A stretch of DNA of 6,275 nt, from NCBI GenBank assembly GCA_946405655.1, contig CAMJHX010000080.1, positions 1-6,275 of the forward strand. Direction: 5' to 3'. The notes under the pieces are model-generated. The model searched no databases and had not been told where the DNA came from. It saw nothing but the letters and a program-made list of their open reading frames with translations. This DNA is from an uncultured Clostridia bacterium (lineage in GTDB: Bacteria; Bacillota; Clostridia; Oscillospirales; Oscillospiraceae). The position numbers and the translations under genes are program-made. Positions 4,141 through 6,275 of this stretch are shown here, in pieces. Every line of letters begins with the position of its first letter. The first letter of the stretch is position 1.

Positions 4141-5547
4141 ATGACATTCGCAGAAATTGTCTCCGCAGTAGATGATTTTGCCTGGGGTCCGGTCATGCTG
4201 ATCCTTCTGGTCGGCACGGGACTGTATCTCAGCATCCGCTCCGGCTTCCTGCAGTTCACCCGCTTTGGCTACGCCATGCGCAACACGATCGGCAAGATCT
4301 TCAAAAAGCAGACTGCGGGCAAGGGAGAGGTCACCCCGTTCCAGGCGATGACCACCGCCCTCGCCGGCACGGTCGGCACCGGCAACATCGCCGGCGTCAC
4401 GGGCGCGATCTTCATCGGCGGCCCCGGCGCCGTGTTCTGGCTGTGGATCTCGGCGCTCGTCGGCATGGTCACGAAGTATTCCGAGGTTGTCCTCGCGGTC
4501 AGATTTCGCGAGCGCAACGAGGCCGGCGACTGGGTCGGCGGGCCGATGTACTATATCAAGAACGGTCTCGGCAAGAGCTGGATGTGGCTGTCGTTCGTCT
4601 TCGCCTTCTTCGGCATGACGGCCTCCTTCGGCATCGGCAACACCACGCAGGTCGACTCCATCGCCACCGCCATCGGCACGGCAGTCAGCGCCTTCGGCGG
4701 CGGGGAAGTCAGCACCACCTTCCGCATCATCATCGGCGCCATCGTCGCGCTCGTGACGGCCTTCGTCATCATCGGCGGCATCAAGCGCATCGGCGCCGTC
4801 ACCGAAAAGCTCGTTCCCTTCATGGCGGTCATCTATATCATCGCCGCCCTCATCGTCGTTTTCGCCAACATCGGCCAGATCGGCGTTGTCCTCGGCGCCA
4901 TCTTCCGCGGCGCGTTCGCGCCCCGCGCGATCGCCGGCGGCGCGCTCGGCGTCGGCATCATGACCACGATCCAGAAGGGCATCGCCCGCGGCGTCTTCTC
5001 CAACGAGGCCGGTCTCGGCTCCGCCCCGATCGCCCACGCCGCCACCTCCGAGACCGATCCTGTCAAGCAGGGCGTCTACGGCATCTTCGAGGTGTTCATG
5101 GACTCCATCGTCATCTGCACGCTCACGTCTCTCGCCCTCCTCATGGGCCTCTCCGGTCAGTTCGGCATCGACGGCATCGACTGGGGCGTCAGCCACGGCA
5201 GCGAGATGGTCGTGCAGGCGTTCTCCGGCATCTTCGGCGGCAAGCTCGCGGCGGTCGTCATCGCGGTCGGCCTCAGCCTCTTCGCCCTCTCCACGATCCT
5301 CAGCTGGGCGCTCTACGGCTCCCGCTGCGTCGAGTTCCTGTTCGGCAAGGCGGCGCGTCCCGCCACGATGATCTATAAGGTCATCTTCTGCGTCGTTCTG
5401 ATCATCGGCTCCACGCTCGGTCTCGACATCGTCTGGGACATCGGCGATGCACTCAACGGCCTCATGGCGATTCCGAACCTGGTCGCGCTGCTCCTCCTGT
5501 CCGGCACGATCATCAAGATCACGAAGGATCATTTCGCGGACAAATAA
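4141..5547 (+). CDS. Alanine/glycine:cation symporter (AGCS family)
   Basis: This 468-residue inner-membrane transporter imports small amino acids (alanine and glycine in characterised members) with sodium or protons. Hydrophobic segments run through the whole protein, consistent with the 11 or so helices and LeuT-like fold of the family. Clear family motifs are FQAMTTALAGTVGTGNIAGV (67-86, the region of broken helix 1), the signature GGPGAVFWLW (93-102), GGPMYYI near 134, and FSNEAGLGSAPIAHAA (286-301). The length is typical. The frame is open upstream to 3859, but the ATG at 4141 is the right start: it has an AGGAG ribosome binding site (4125-4129) and matches the family N-terminus, while the upstream codons are the riboswitch. 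Control by a glycine riboswitch supports glycine as a substrate or signal. It appears to be a single-gene unit ended by the hairpin at 5564-5591. Confidence 0.96.
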   Translation: MTFAEIVSAVDDFAWGPVMLILLVGTGLYLSIRSGFLQFTRFGYAMRNTIGKIFKKQTAGKGEVTPFQAMTTALAGTVGTGNIAGVTGAIFIGGPGAVFWLWISALVGMVTKYSEVVLAVRFRERNEAGDWVGGPMYYIKNGLGKSWMWLSFVFAFFGMTASFGIGNTTQVDSIATAIGTAVSAFGGGEVSTTFRIIIGAIVALVTAFVIIGGIKRIGAVTEKLVPFMAVIYIIAALIVVFANIGQIGVVLGAIFRGAFAPRAIAGGALGVGIMTTIQKGIARGVFSNEAGLGSAPIAHAATSETDPVKQGVYGIFEVFMDSIVICTLTSLALLMGLSGQFGIDGIDWGVSHGSEMVVQAFSGIFGGKLAAVVIAVGLSLFALSTILSWALYGSRCVEFLFGKAARPATMIYKVIFCVVLIIGSTLGLDIVWDIGDALNGLMAIPNLVALLLLSGTIIKITKDHFADK

Positions 5548-5563
5548 AACACCTGAATATAAT

Positions 5564-5597
5564 AATCCCGCATGCTTCGGCATGCGGGATTGTTTTG
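5564..5597. terminator. UUCG-loop terminator between convergent genes
   Basis: A perfect 12-bp stem (AATCCCGCATGC at 5564-5575 with GCATGCGGGATT at 5580-5591) closes a TTCG tetraloop with the C-G closing pair of the extra-stable cUUCGg type. GTTTTG follows on the plus strand. On the minus strand the following ATTATTATATT is T-rich, so it probably serves both the symporter and the convergent ATPase gene, whose stop codon is at 5600-5598. Confidence 0.9.
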
Positions 5598-6275
5598 TTA
5601 AAATCCTTTGGAGGTGAATGCCTCCCAGCTTCGGTGCATATAGGTTTCGAGCGCAATCGGCTCTCCGATGAAGGCCGGATCTCTCCCGTCGGCGAGAAAC
5701 TGCTGCAGATATTCCTTCCGACCCGTCGTGTGCACGACGGGAATGCCGCTCATCTCGCTCGTCTCCTTCAGCACATCATAGCCACGGCGCAGATCGTCCG
5801 CGCTCGCGTAGTTTAAGAGATTCGCGTTGTTCACAAAGCCGGTCACCTGAAGCCGCGCGAAGCCCTCCATCTCCTCCTTGAGCTTGAGGATCTTGTCCGG
5901 CGCGTCCGACATCGGGCGGAAGACATTCACAATGTCATATACCTGCAGCGTCTCCGGCGGCACGGCGGCAAAATCCGTGTGATATCGCCCGAGCGAGAGC
6001 GCGCCCGCGGCGTCGCCGCCCACGTCGAACACCACATAGTCCCAGTCCCCGTCAAATGCGGAGGCGACGGCGGCGGACATGTTGCTCGGCGTCACGCCCT
6101 GCCCGGCGAAGGTGGGGGAGACCACGTTGATGCTCCGGTCGGTCAAGAGCTGCACCTTGTCCGACATGCGGAAATAATCGTTCACCTTGTCGAGGTCGAT
6201 CACGAGCGTGTTCATGCCCTTTCCGGCGGCGTTCACCGCCAGATTCAGCGCGATCTCCGTCTTGCCGGAGCCATA
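5598..6275 (-). CDS. MinD/ParA-like P-loop ATPase, N-terminus cut by window edge
   Basis: The frame enters from the right edge and ends with TAA at 5600-5598, giving 225 visible residues; the true start is outside. The visible part opens with YGSGKTE, a Walker A P-loop, followed by TLVIDLDKVNDYF, which resembles the switch (A') strand of SIMIBI-class ATPases such as MinD, ParA and CobQ-like proteins, then WDYVVFDVGGD as Walker B (about residues 80-90) and VTGFVNN, resembling the base-binding strand. No membrane segment is seen. The signature Lys that separates ParA/MinD proteins (KGGxGKT) from other P-loop proteins would be the residue just outside the window, so subfamily placement is open. 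A GTG at 6236 is not the real start, because it would remove the P-loop. The partner or cargo is unknown; genes upstream of it, outside this window, would be the best clue. Confidence 0.85.
   Translation of the reverse strand, partial: YGSGKTEIALNLAVNAAGKGMNTLVIDLDKVNDYFRMSDKVQLLTDRSINVVSPTFAGQGVTPSNMSAAVASAFDGDWDYVVFDVGGDAAGALSLGRYHTDFAAVPPETLQVYDIVNVFRPMSDAPDKILKLKEEMEGFARLQVTGFVNNANLLNYASADDLRRGYDVLKETSEMSGIPVVHTTGRKEYLQQFLADGRDPAFIGEPIALETYMHRSWEAFTSKGF

Noticed and set aside
4443..5378. 311-codon plus-strand frame rich in Arg and His
   Set aside because: It is a frame-shifted reading of the symporter gene with extreme composition and no ribosome binding site.
3589..5583. 664-codon open frame on the minus strand
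   Set aside because: It is antisense to the symporter and riboswitch, very rich in Asp, Glu, Ala and Arg, with no start signal or domain.
1..6275. CRISPR array, insertion sequence, prophage or toxin-antitoxin pair
   Set aside because: No regularly spaced direct repeats, transposase, integrase, phage protein or paired small genes were found on either strand.

Overview
The window reads as chromosomal DNA from a GC-rich, gut-type Clostridia (Firmicutes), most likely Oscillospirales/Oscillospiraceae. This placement is inferred from strong GGAGG ribosome binding sites, sigma-A promoters in AT-rich gaps between genes with GC-rich third codon positions, a DUF1934 gene next to argS (the order ywiB-argS known from Bacillus subtilis), and a glycine riboswitch. 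No mobile element, CRISPR array, tRNA or rRNA is visible.

Layout. Bases 1-389 (minus) hold the 5' part of an unrecognised acidic protein with its own promoter. Bases 390-532 form a divergent promoter region. Bases 533-2679 (plus) are a two-gene unit, a DUF1934 (YwiB-like) protein and arginyl-tRNA synthetase (argS), closed by a strong hairpin terminator at 2693-2722. Bases 2723-2883 lie between two terminators and hold inverted repeats, a possible small-RNA promoter and a 40-codon ORF. A bidirectional terminator at 2884-2912 also serves the minus-strand TetR-type regulator (2959-3531).

Bases 3532-4140 (609 bases) have no convincing protein gene. In order they hold the TetR promoter with a small palindrome between its hexamers, a perfect 12-bp inverted repeat, a purine tract, an AT-rich stretch with a 13-bp imperfect inverted repeat, a strong promoter whose -35 lies inside a 15-bp palindrome, a single-aptamer glycine riboswitch with a possible 5' 'ghost' aptamer, and an intrinsic terminator. 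This leader controls an alanine/glycine:cation symporter (AGCS family, 4141-5547). A UUCG-loop hairpin (5564-5591) separates it from a convergent minus-strand gene, a MinD/ParA-like P-loop ATPase that runs off the right edge.

How the parts fit. argS and its partner look like ordinary housekeeping genes. The best-supported regulatory system is the symporter leader. Glycine is sensed in the nascent RNA, and repeated CAGAGC motifs suggest how the aptamer stem could compete with the terminator; the inferred direction is shut-off by glycine. The palindrome over the -35 hints at a second, protein-based control layer, and the nearby TetR-type regulator is an untested candidate for it. The riboswitch and symporter pairing is already known in other Firmicutes. 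I see no clearly new multi-gene system here; the less ordinary items are the double-layer leader, a possible small RNA after argS, and the altered HIGH motif of ArgS.
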